7,102 bases of DNA. It comes from Flavobacteriales bacterium. GTDB lineage: Bacteria; Bacteroidota; Bacteroidia; Flavobacteriales_D; Crocinitomicaceae. The notes under the pieces are model-generated. The model worked only from the letters and a program-made list of their open reading frames with translations. It was not told the origin of the DNA and made no database searches. Both the position numbers and the translations under genes were made by a program. Shown piece after piece: positions 1 through 7,102 of the stretch (position 1 is its first letter; the number at the start of each line of letters is the position of its first letter). The stretch is taken from assembly GCA_947476515.1 (NCBI GenBank), contig CANJQZ010000095.1, positions 1 through 7,102 on the forward strand, in the 5' to 3' direction.

Positions 1-2534
1 ACCTTAATATTGATAGGACCTTTTCCATAATCATATTCAGGAGTCTCAACAAAACCATCAGACAAGACTTTGGATAAAGTAGCAGAAGTGAAATCTAAAT
101 TTCTATTTCCATTACCATAACCATCAACCCTTGTGATACGAGGTGAAGATCCGTAACCAATATTTTGCATGGTACCACCCGCTTCAGGATTTGGATTGTG
201 TGGAATTGCTGCTACAGCACTAATCGCAGTACCATCAAAATTTAAACGAGAGGAAATATAAGGTATTTTCTGTCCGTCTAATTGTAATGGATCATTTGGA
301 TCATACTTTTTAAATTGATTAAAAGCATAAGCAACTGCAACATAATAATAAGTCTTGTGATTCACTAAAGCACGAGCACCTTGAGCAAATGCATCCTCTT
401 TCACTTGGAAAGAATGTTTAATTCCATCATTTTGGCCATCTACTTTTTCCACTGGTACAGAGAATCCAAGAGCTTCATCAAACTGGAAATTAATTATTCT
501 AGAAATACTATTTTTAATATCACATTGAGCAACCAATCTTGCCACAGTTGGATCTGCGATATCAGCGATAGAAACATCTTGACTTTTCAATTGAAAAATT
601 TGATACCCTTCAAAACGATATACTCTATCCACTGTAGGATCTGGAATATTAATTTCATCTACCTCAGCATATTTTTCCTGATAATTGTTAGAAGAATTAG
701 GATTTTCGATCATTAGAATTAACTCATTTTCCAATTCTTGAATCGTTAATTTTGGAGCATCTGGAGGAGATAAGATTTTGAAACATGCATCGAATAAAGC
801 CTGAGCTTTAGTATCAGCGCGTTTCATTGCATCTACTGAAGAGAATAAACCACCATCAGAACTTCTACCAAAAACAATTCCAACTGTTATATTATTAACA
901 GCACCTGGCTTCAGGGTAAAAGGACCTGCTGACTGTACAAAACGACGGTCACCTGGAGGGTTGTTGTTGGTAGATTCATCCCATCCATTTGGATAAGCAC
1001 CTGTCATATCAACACCACCTGTTGACCAATTTAATGGATCAGAAGTACCTGGGAACATATAATCAGATAATACTTGAGAACCAGTTCCAGTTCCTAAACC
1101 ACCGTAGAACATTTCAGATCCATTTGCCCATTGACCTTCCATAAAATTATAGAATTCAGCAGCGGGACCTGGATCATTATACGGATATGCAGATGTTGAA
1201 GTATAATAAGTAAAACGACGCATACCGAATCGCTCATTATCAATAATACCATCAGAATATCCAATACCGATACCTTTATAAACTATACCGTTATTGGCAA
1301 GCGCATCTAAAACAGCTGGCACGATATCCGTTTGTGTTGCTTGGTCATAATATGGGCCAGGGTTATCCATTCCATCACCATCTTGATAAGGACCTTCAAA
1401 AAAGTCACAGCCAATAGCAGGAGGATTTTCTCCATATCCTAATTTACCACCATCACTTTGGTCATTTAAATCACCATTGAACATATATCCTAAACCACGA
1501 GAAACATCACAACCAGCATAATCATCTGCATAGTTTCCAACATCAGCGTCTAAGTACTGAGCAAAGTAGGTATTATAAAGCGTTTGCGTACCACGATTAA
1601 TCAATTCATAATTGTAAAAAGTCATACGATTGACCTCATCATTGGTAGCAAATGAAAATGCTTGTGCGCGAATTTCCATTCCAATCGGATCACCATTTGT
1701 TTCTGTATGGATATTACCTTTATCATTAAATACCCACCAATGGGTTTCATCACCATAAAGCGAAACGCGTCGATCAATTCCACATTCAATATCATCTCTA
1801 CCTAAGATATCATCATACCATGGGTAATCTCCGTTATCTGGGTTATAATTTCCATCACCATCTCGATCATAAAAAGGAGCTAAGAAATAATCTTGACCTA
1901 AACTCACATCACCATGCGCGGGCCAGTTATAGATACGATTAATTTCATCATTAGATGGTTGGATAATATCATCACAACCTTCTGTAGTGATTCCAGCATT
2001 ACATTCCCAAAAGATATTAAAACGAATTACTTCCGCTTTACGAATCGTGTAGAATTTATCATAAGCGATACATTGATTTGGGTCGATATTAGCTTCACCG
2101 AAATCACGCACAACATTATCGCCAACTGGGAAACCTGGATTAAAATTTCCAGTTCCTGGATTAACAGTTAAGGGACCAGGCCAAAAATCATTTCCAGAAC
2201 GGTAGCGCAATGCTGCCAATTTTAATTGACCATTAACATCTGTACCACCCATCCAAAGAGCACCAGCGAAAATAGCAAAACGATTACTTCCTTTCGGAAC
2301 CTCATAAGCCGCAATACTTGCTTGTCTATTTTGAAACATACTTCCACCTTGTTCGATTAATGCTTTCACATCATTGAACTCCATGGTTAACTTTGCAGTC
2401 GCAGGACTACAGTTGGCACCTTTCGGTTTGCTATTGTTAGGCTTATCTGTTTTTTCATTTGGACCATAGTAGGCCATTGCATTCGAAAAAACGAAACCAA
2501 TACTAACGATTGTTGCAAAAAATTGCTTTTTCAT
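1..2534 (-). CDS. Large secreted surface protein, probable T9SS cargo (C-terminus beyond window)
   Basis: An open frame runs without a stop from the ATG at 2534 off the left edge, giving 844 visible residues; the C-terminus is missing. Residues 1-21 form a signal peptide (MKKQ start, hydrophobic core, A-M-A cleavage site) with no lipobox. The mature part carries features I recognise from a widespread Bacteroidota family usually annotated 'T9SS C-terminal target domain-containing protein': GALWMGG at 91-97, GQLKLAALRYR at 102-112, DFWPGP at 116-121, a DRDGDG...GDYP loop at 223-238, DGDGMDNPGP at 385-394, and RFVQSAGPFTLKPGAVN at 531-547. Residues about 590-740 look like a fibronectin-III-like segment (PDAPKL start, YYYVAVAYAFN end). 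Nine cysteines are visible (42, 155, 178, 187, 251, 342, 376, 584, 671). Substrate and role are unknown. It lies 21 bp downstream of the TonB-dependent receptor gene and is probably co-transcribed with it. The T9SS sorting domain expected at the C-terminus cannot be checked here, so the export route is inferred from the family. Confidence 0.85.
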   Translation of the reverse strand, partial: MKKQFFATIVSIGFVFSNAMAYYGPNEKTDKPNNSKPKGANCSPATAKLTMEFNDVKALIEQGGSMFQNRQASIAAYEVPKGSNRFAIFAGALWMGGTDVNGQLKLAALRYRSGNDFWPGPLTVNPGTGNFNPGFPVGDNVVRDFGEANIDPNQCIAYDKFYTIRKAEVIRFNIFWECNAGITTEGCDDIIQPSNDEINRIYNWPAHGDVSLGQDYFLAPFYDRDGDGNYNPDNGDYPWYDDILGRDDIECGIDRRVSLYGDETHWWVFNDKGNIHTETNGDPIGMEIRAQAFSFATNDEVNRMTFYNYELINRGTQTLYNTYFAQYLDADVGNYADDYAGCDVSRGLGYMFNGDLNDQSDGGKLGYGENPPAIGCDFFEGPYQDGDGMDNPGPYYDQATQTDIVPAVLDALANNGIVYKGIGIGYSDGIIDNERFGMRRFTYYTSTSAYPYNDPGPAAEFYNFMEGQWANGSEMFYGGLGTGTGSQVLSDYMFPGTSDPLNWSTGGVDMTGAYPNGWDESTNNNPPGDRRFVQSAGPFTLKPGAVNNITVGIVFGRSSDGGLFSSVDAMKRADTKAQALFDACFKILSPPDAPKLTIQELENELILMIENPNSSNNYQEKYAEVDEINIPDPTVDRVYRFEGYQIFQLKSQDVSIADIADPTVARLVAQCDIKNSISRIINFQFDEALGFSVPVEKVDGQNDGIKHSFQVKEDAFAQGARALVNHKTYYYVAVAYAFNQFKKYDPNDPLQLDGQKIPYISSRLNFDGTAISAVAAIPHNPNPEAGGTMQNIGYGSSPRITRVDGYGNGNRNLDFTSATLSKVLSDGFVETPEYDYGKGPINIK
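315..764 (-). other. Fibronectin-III-like segment of the secreted protein
   Basis: Codons about 591-740 begin with P-D-A-P-K-L and end with Y-Y-Y-V-A-V-A-Y-A-F-N, which resemble the first and last strands of a fibronectin type III fold. Between them lie E-L-I-L-M-I-E-N-P and R-F-E-G-Y-Q-I-F, which fit its inner strands. The stretch is longer than a typical domain of about 90 residues, so it would need an insertion of roughly 50 residues, or it may be a related immunoglobulin-like fold. Such modules are usually structural spacers in exported proteins. Confidence 0.4.
1821..1868 (-). other. DxDGDG calcium-binding-like loop in the secreted protein
   Basis: Codons 223-238 encode D-R-D-G-D-G-N-Y followed by N-P-D-N-G-D-Y-P. 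The regularly spaced aspartates resemble the calcium loops of EF-hand, dockerin and thrombospondin type 3 repeats. Similar DxDGDG...GDYP strings are common in large secreted Bacteroidota proteins. Calcium binding is an inference from this pattern. Confidence 0.5.
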
Positions 2535-2555
2535 AGCTTATTTTATTTCTGTAAT
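2535..2555 (-). other. 21-bp operon junction with no Shine-Dalgarno sequence
   Basis: Only 21 bases separate the receptor stop codon (TAA) from the ATG of the secreted-protein gene. There is no room for a terminator, so co-transcription is very likely. On the coding strand the bases just before the ATG are A/T-rich (AAATAAAATAAGCT) and lack a GGAGG-like sequence. This is the usual state in Bacteroidota, where A-rich leaders replace Shine-Dalgarno pairing. Confidence 0.7.
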
Positions 2556-5500
2556 TTAAAAATCAAATTTAACACCCAAACGGATAGTTCGTGGAGAACT
2601 AATATTGTAAGGGTTCTGTATTTTCATCAAGTAATAATCTCTAAATGATTGCTCATCTGTCTGATTTTGAATAGAAGTTTGACTTGCCGCAGCAGCTAAA
2701 TATCCATCATCATTCCAGTTACCAGTTGCACGATAAACTGAAATCTTATTAAATTGATTTAATAGGTTAGTAACGCGTAAATAGACATTTAAGAAAGTTA
2801 CTTTCTTTTTGTTGTCTTTTCCTCCGAATTCTATATTGATAGTTTTGTCTAATTGTAAATCCATACGATAAGACCAAGGTAAACGAGAACCATTTAATGT
2901 TCCACTGATACCTGCGTTTAAGTTTCCGATTCCTTCATCTGTGATAAATGTTTGTGCAGAATAAGGATTACCTGAATAGATGTTGGTGAAAATATTTAAA
3001 CCTGTATTTTCAAACAAGTTAATGTTTCCAATTTTTGGACCATTATAATCTTCACCAGAACCATATCTATAATCAAATGTGATTGCGAATGCATGTCTTT
3101 GATCGGAGCTGTAAGGGAAGATATTACGAAGATTTGGAAGACCAGCATTAATTAATGCTCCCATTGAAGTTGCATCTGAACCAGTACCATCAGCAAATTG
3201 AAGCGTATAGTTAGCTGTCATTCTAATATTACCTGTTTGGCGTAAATCATAAGCGATAGTCATACCTTTTACAGTACCAAAATCACGATTTCCGTAAGTC
3301 TTATAAGTTGCAGGATAGGCTTCAAAAACATTAATCAATTGTACATTATTTCTTTGTTCACGATAGAAAGCCGAAATTTTTAATGATGAAGTTGGAGACA
3401 AAACTTGTTGGAATCCTAATTCATAATCAACCGTTGTTTCAGGTTTAAGATTTGCATTATTTATAATAGCACTTCTTGATTGAATAAACTGATATTCAAA
3501 TGGATCAAAACGGAAACCAGAGGTCGGGCGTTTTGTTAAGATATCATAATGCGCAAAGAAAGATGCTTCTTCAGAAATTGGAAAAGAGAAAGCAACACGA
3601 GGCATCACATTTACTTGAGCCTTATAGTCTTCGAATGCACTTGCATCTGGAGTAGTTTGAGTAGGATTCAACAACCAAGGGGCAATACCTGCAGCACCTT
3701 TGATTACTTTTGGATCTTCAATAGAAGTTCCACTTGCATTGAACCAATTTGTTGCTGTTCTAAATCCATTGATAGCAGAAGGATTATTTACATCATTCAC
3801 ATAAACAATGTAATCATCTCCCATACTTTCAGGAATATTCACCCAAGCATATTGAGATGGATCTGACTCCTTCAAAGCTCTTGCTTCTTTAACGGTGCGT
3901 GCATTAAAGAATAAATAAGGATCTTTTAATACGGGTTGATTGGCATCAAATACATCTACGCGAACACCAACATTAAATACAATATCATTGAATGCAAACT
4001 TATCCATGATGTAACCTGCCATATAAATTGGCTGGAAAGCTCCCACAAAACGCTTGTAGTTACCATTCTTATCATACTCATTAAAGTATTTATTGATGTC
4101 TGTTGTTCCTTTAACTTTTTGACCTGTATGATCAAATCCCCAATAAGAGACAAAAGAATTACCACCATTCAACAATTCATCAGGAGAGAACATATCAAAA
4201 GTGTATGTTCCTGGATCGTATTGGTCGATATCAACATAGTCATTGCCCCCTGTTGCTAAACCAAGTTTAGAGCGCAAATTATAATCGAAGAATGATTGGT
4301 TGTCATTATTTTCTTGTCCACCGTATGCGCCATTATGAGTGGAAGCATAACCAGAGTTTAAACGGTCGTAAGTAATAGCTTTAAAAGAACCTGAATCTGT
4401 AACAACTCCAGAATTCAAATCTAATTCTTCGATGTGGAAATTAGCTAATTGTCGTGCAATAGACCAAATACCGATCGGCCCGTTGTTGTTGCCACTAGTT
4501 GTTGAACCTGCAGTCCATCCTCTATCAACGCGTTGCTCGTATTCAAAACCAAGAGAAATATTATGATCTCCAATATTAACAGAACCAGAACCTGTAACAC
4601 GGAATTGATCGTTTTCAGTTTTACTAAAATCATTATAAGGAGTTCCTATATTACTCCAAATACCATAAACACTTTGAGGTGAATCCCCATTTCTTAAAGC
4701 GTTACCATTTTGAAGCTGGAATAAATTCTCATAATGTCCAAGAGGTGAACCCTCATAAATATTGTAATACTCTGTGGTAATTGCAGCAAGTGTTGCATTG
4801 GTTTCAGAAGGCGTAAAAGCAACTTCATAATCTTTAAATCCATTATGAACATAAGTTTGTGTTATTGGATTGAATTCATAAGAAGGGCCTCTAGTTGTAA
4901 CAAACTTACCTACATGACCATAATTAAACATTTGATATTGATGTTTTGGGTCATATGAATCATTTTTTGACTTAGAGTAATCTACCATGATGTTATACAT
5001 CGCAGATTTAATTTTGGAACTACTTCCTTCTCTTTCATTATTAAAACGCTGACTTATCTTACCATAAACACGGTAGTCTAAACTTTTAGAAACTCCAAAA
5101 TTTTGAAAATTCATTAGGGAACCTGAGCGAGAGTAATTAGTTCCATTACTATAGTTTAAAGATCCTCCAAATTGAAGATTCACAGAGGGACCAGTATTCA
5201 CATCAATCTTTCCTGAGGCAGAGAAGTTGGTGTTTCTAGCATTCATTCTCCATGCTGTTTTTTCAAAATCATTTTGACGCAAGAACAAAGCATTGTGAAA
5301 AGTTCCCAATCCAGTAGAAGTTGGTCTTAAAGGATCAGCGATCAATGAATCTCTAACACTTTTCTTAATTCTATAACTACCATCAGCAAGTGGTCGATTG
5401 TCCATTTGATCCGTAATATTAGCAGAAACTAAAAATCCTAATCTCGGTTTTGTTTTCTTGCCAGTAGAATCTTTTTGCATCCAAATTGGACCAGAAAGCA

Positions 5501-6326
5501 TACCTTCAGCAAGGTTATAACCATATTTATCTAAACCAAAAACCTTAGCATCATATCCATCAACATCAGCTCCTTTAATATAGATACCAGAACTCACTGC
5601 TTCAAAACTTCCGAAATATACAGCAGATGGACCACGAGTTGTAACAGAGATAATACCACCGGTTACATCACCATAATTGGCAGGAACCCCACCAGTAATT
5701 ACAGATACTTCTTCTAGAGCTGATTTAGGTAAATTGGCAGAACCACGAACTTTAATTCCATCAATATAAAAATAAGTTCCATCGGATCTAGAACCTCTTA
5801 CAGAAATATCACCAGAACCTTCATTTGTATTAACACCACCAACAGTTTGAGCAACCCCAGCTGCAGATCTAACTGGCAATCTAGCAATGTCTTCACGGGT
5901 AATTGTTGCACCAGAAGCACCACCATTTTTATCAATAAGTGGAACGCGATACGCAACAATATTTACTTGGTCAATTAACTTATCATCCTTAGGTTTTGCT
6001 AAAACAAGATTGTCAAGGAAGGTGATTCTATCTGGTGAAACCGCTACTCCTGTTATTTCACCTCGCTGATAACCATCAGGATTTGTAAACTCTACGGAGT
6101 AAGTTCCCGGTAAAACTCCATTAATTTGAAATTTACCTTCAAAATTGGTAGCAGCTGCAGCCTTAATTGATCCATTTTGCATCAACATGACCTTACTAAT
6201 GGGTAGTGCTTCACCTGTTAATTCATCCTTAACCATACCTTTTACAATCCCTAAACCAGACTGTGAGTATGCATAAGAACTTGTTAACAAAACACTTAGC
6301 AATAATACTTTTAATTTACCTAACAT
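2556..6326 (-). CDS. TonB-dependent outer-membrane receptor with carboxypeptidase-regulatory-like domain
   Basis: This complete 1256-residue protein is an outer-membrane transporter powered by TonB-ExbBD. Residues 1-21 are a signal peptide. Residues about 27-110 form a carboxypeptidase-regulatory-like beta-sandwich (VKGMVKDELTGEALP, then FEGKFQINGVLPGTYSVEF). A possible TonB-box-like stretch, DQVNIVAY, lies at 119-126. The plug spans about 131-231, with RGSRSDGTYFYIDGIKVRG (177-195) and GGVPANYGDVTGGIISVTT (212-230) as its typical signatures. The remainder is the beta-barrel, with the late-barrel signature NLKPETTVDYELGF at 959-972 and a terminal KFDF whose last aromatic residue suits BAM-dependent insertion. 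At 1256 residues it is large for a TonB receptor, with long loop-like stretches (about 600-765 and 800-905). It contains no cysteine. The N-terminal extension is shared with SusC-type receptors, but the following gene is not SusD. The substrate is unknown. The start at 6326 is supported by the signal peptide that directly follows it. Confidence 0.95.
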   Translation of the reverse strand: MLGKLKVLLLSVLLTSSYAYSQSGLGIVKGMVKDELTGEALPISKVMLMQNGSIKAAAATNFEGKFQINGVLPGTYSVEFTNPDGYQRGEITGVAVSPDRITFLDNLVLAKPKDDKLIDQVNIVAYRVPLIDKNGGASGATITREDIARLPVRSAAGVAQTVGGVNTNEGSGDISVRGSRSDGTYFYIDGIKVRGSANLPKSALEEVSVITGGVPANYGDVTGGIISVTTRGPSAVYFGSFEAVSSGIYIKGADVDGYDAKVFGLDKYGYNLAEGMLSGPIWMQKDSTGKKTKPRLGFLVSANITDQMDNRPLADGSYRIKKSVRDSLIADPLRPTSTGLGTFHNALFLRQNDFEKTAWRMNARNTNFSASGKIDVNTGPSVNLQFGGSLNYSNGTNYSRSGSLMNFQNFGVSKSLDYRVYGKISQRFNNEREGSSSKIKSAMYNIMVDYSKSKNDSYDPKHQYQMFNYGHVGKFVTTRGPSYEFNPITQTYVHNGFKDYEVAFTPSETNATLAAITTEYYNIYEGSPLGHYENLFQLQNGNALRNGDSPQSVYGIWSNIGTPYNDFSKTENDQFRVTGSGSVNIGDHNISLGFEYEQRVDRGWTAGSTTSGNNNGPIGIWSIARQLANFHIEELDLNSGVVTDSGSFKAITYDRLNSGYASTHNGAYGGQENNDNQSFFDYNLRSKLGLATGGNDYVDIDQYDPGTYTFDMFSPDELLNGGNSFVSYWGFDHTGQKVKGTTDINKYFNEYDKNGNYKRFVGAFQPIYMAGYIMDKFAFNDIVFNVGVRVDVFDANQPVLKDPYLFFNARTVKEARALKESDPSQYAWVNIPESMGDDYIVYVNDVNNPSAINGFRTATNWFNASGTSIEDPKVIKGAAGIAPWLLNPTQTTPDASAFEDYKAQVNVMPRVAFSFPISEEASFFAHYDILTKRPTSGFRFDPFEYQFIQSRSAIINNANLKPETTVDYELGFQQVLSPTSSLKISAFYREQRNNVQLINVFEAYPATYKTYGNRDFGTVKGMTIAYDLRQTGNIRMTANYTLQFADGTGSDATSMGALINAGLPNLRNIFPYSSDQRHAFAITFDYRYGSGEDYNGPKIGNINLFENTGLNIFTNIYSGNPYSAQTFITDEGIGNLNAGISGTLNGSRLPWSYRMDLQLDKTINIEFGGKDNKKKVTFLNVYLRVTNLLNQFNKISVYRATGNWNDDGYLAAAASQTSIQNQTDEQSFRDYYLMKIQNPYNISSPRTIRLGVKFDF

Positions 6327-6423
6327 AATTATACATATAAGTTTAATGTAATTCTATCGGAATTTAGCTTGTAAATATAGAAAAAAACGAGTTTATCACA
6401 AACAATGTTAAAAAAATATTAAT

Positions 6424-6431
6424 CAAAAATA
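6424..6431 (-). promoter_or_regulatory. Candidate -7 element for the receptor operon
   Basis: Read on the minus strand this is TATTTTTG, an exact match to the Bacteroidota -7 consensus TAnnTTTG. It would give a leader of roughly 90 nucleotides before the ATG at 6326. No clear TTTG -33 element is found at the expected distance of about 17-23 bases upstream. In such an A/T-rich stretch a chance match is possible. Confidence 0.4.
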
Positions 6432-6436
6432 ATTAT

Positions 6437-6444
6437 CAACTTTG
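6437..6444 (+). promoter_or_regulatory. Candidate -7 element for the transferase gene
   Basis: CAACTTTG matches TAnnTTTG with one mismatch at the first base, and the following CA gives the TTTGCA string often seen at flavobacterial promoters. Transcription would begin near 6450, leaving a leader of about 20 nucleotides before the ATG at 6471. No good -33 TTTG is visible upstream. Confidence 0.4.
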
Positions 6445-6470
6445 CAATTCATAAAACTAAATGACAAAAA

Positions 6471-7102
6471 ATGCCTTTAAAGGATAAAAAAATAATCAAG
6501 ATTAAAAAGGGAGATGCGATTCTTCATTACTCCTTATTAACGGATGAAAATGAATTTAAGGGTGTGTTCTTATTTGAAAATGAGATAGACACTATAAAAT
6601 CTTTCAACTCTTTAAAGAGAAAATCAGAATTTTATACCATAAGATCCTTAAGAAATAAGAGCTGTAAAGGTCAAGCAATTCATTACACAGATTTTGGAGC
6701 GCCCTTTTTGAAAGAAAGTGAAGTAAAAATTTCCATCAGTCACAATAAATATTTTGGAGTTCTTGCTCAAGCTGAGCATGCAATCGCATGTGATATAGAA
6801 GAAATTAAAAGTAAGACTCTTAAATTAGCTTCTCGATTTGCAAGAGAGGAAGAATTGGCATTGTGGGAAAAAGTTGGACCTGAGGAAGTTACTATTATTT
6901 GGACAATTAAGGAATCCTTATTTAAACTTTGTGACCGAAAAGGTATTGACTTCAAAAAAGATTTGCAGATTACAGGAAAGAAAAAGGATACCTATACTTG
7001 TAGATTTATGGCTAAAGACAGTTGGAAAGGAGTCGATATGGTGATACAAAAAATTGAAAATAATATACTTTGTTTTAACCCAAAATCCATTTATGAAAGC
7101 TA
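6471..7102 (+). CDS. 4'-phosphopantetheinyl transferase superfamily protein (right end at window edge)
   Basis: The family moves the 4'-phosphopantetheine arm of coenzyme A onto a serine of acyl or peptidyl carrier proteins, turning apo- into holo-protein in the cytoplasm. The visible 210 residues show the family motifs in order: R50-K51-S52-E53-F54 with R58, which suit CoA contacts; YTDFGAPFL at 72-80; SISHN at 88-92; CDIEE at 107-111 with the metal-binding D108 and E110; and WTIKESLFK at 144-152 with E148 and K152. The start MPLKDKK resembles the MPLYK start of flavobacterial homologues, which are also about 205-210 residues long. The last two bases are TA, so the next base probably completes a stop codon. 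The usual G-I-D-I-E reads A-C-D-I-E here, but the acidic residues are kept, so activity is expected. An ATG at 6461 is in another frame and stops after eight codons. The carrier-protein partner cannot be told from the window. Confidence 0.9.
   Translation, partial: MPLKDKKIIKIKKGDAILHYSLLTDENEFKGVFLFENEIDTIKSFNSLKRKSEFYTIRSLRNKSCKGQAIHYTDFGAPFLKESEVKISISHNKYFGVLAQAEHAIACDIEEIKSKTLKLASRFAREEELALWEKVGPEEVTIIWTIKESLFKLCDRKGIDFKKDLQITGKKKDTYTCRFMAKDSWKGVDMVIQKIENNILCFNPKSIYES

Larger units (their letters stand above)
6327..6470. promoter_or_regulatory. Divergent intergenic region between the receptor operon and the transferase gene
   Basis: The two start codons face away from each other across 144 bp that contain 27 G/C bases, about 19%. 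The region therefore must serve both transcription units. I see no riboswitch-like structure, no strong inverted repeat and no Shine-Dalgarno sequence in front of either start codon. The only recognisable signals are two candidate -7 elements near the transferase side. Confidence 0.7.

Noticed and set aside
381..716. Plus-strand open frame of 111 codons
   Set aside because: It lies wholly antisense to the secreted-protein gene. Its translation is rich in I, F, S and N, with no recognisable domain.
1914..2171. Plus-strand open frame of 85 codons
   Set aside because: It is antisense to conserved motifs of the secreted-protein gene and shows no family features of its own.
1..2534. SusD-type lipoprotein as the gene after the receptor
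   Set aside because: The signal peptide ends in A-M-A and the first cysteine is residue 42, so there is no lipobox. The GALWMGG, DFWPGP and GDYP motifs belong to a different family.
2535..2555. Terminator or separate promoter between the two minus-strand genes
   Set aside because: The gap is only 21 bases, with no hairpin and no T-tract after a stem, so an operon is the simpler reading.
3549..4259. Two plus-strand open frames (105 and 107 codons) and an overlapping minus-strand frame
   Set aside because: All lie inside the receptor coding sequence in other frames, and their compositions look like shadows of it.
6767..7044. Short open frames on both strands inside the transferase gene
   Set aside because: The frame carrying SISHN, CDIEE and WTIKESLFK is clearly the real one, so the others are shadows.
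1..7102. CRISPR arrays, tandem repeats, insertion sequences or tRNA genes
   Set aside because: I found no regularly spaced repeats, no transposase-like frame with terminal inverted repeats, and no tRNA-like fold. Long genes fill almost the whole window.

Overview
The window looks like chromosomal DNA of a Bacteroidota species, most likely in the Flavobacteriales. It has low GC, a large TonB-dependent receptor with a carboxypeptidase-regulatory-like N-terminal extension, and a big exported protein of a kind usually secreted by the type IX system (T9SS). There are no Shine-Dalgarno sequences before the start codons, and candidate promoters resemble the Bacteroidota TAnnTTTG -7 element. A Crocinitomicaceae/Fluviicola-like or related lineage fits, but genus cannot be settled from this sequence.

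Layout: positions 1-2534 (minus) hold the first 844 codons of a large secreted protein that runs off the left edge. After a 21-bp gap, positions 2556-6326 (minus) encode a complete 1256-residue TonB-dependent outer-membrane receptor. The receptor is transcribed first, and the two genes very probably form an operon. A 144-bp, roughly 19% GC divergent intergenic region (6327-6470) follows. From 6471 to the right edge (plus) lies a 4'-phosphopantetheinyl transferase superfamily gene, complete or nearly so.

How the genes fit together: the receptor and the exported protein are probably functional partners at the cell surface. The arrangement recalls SusC/SusD pairs, but the second gene is not a SusD lipoprotein. 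It has an ordinary signal peptide with an A-M-A cleavage site, a DxDGDG loop that looks calcium-binding, and a fibronectin-III-like segment. Both proteins resemble conserved Bacteroidota families whose substrate I do not know. The divergent transferase is an unrelated housekeeping-type gene that activates carrier proteins. I see no RNA genes, mobile elements, CRISPR arrays or clear terminators.
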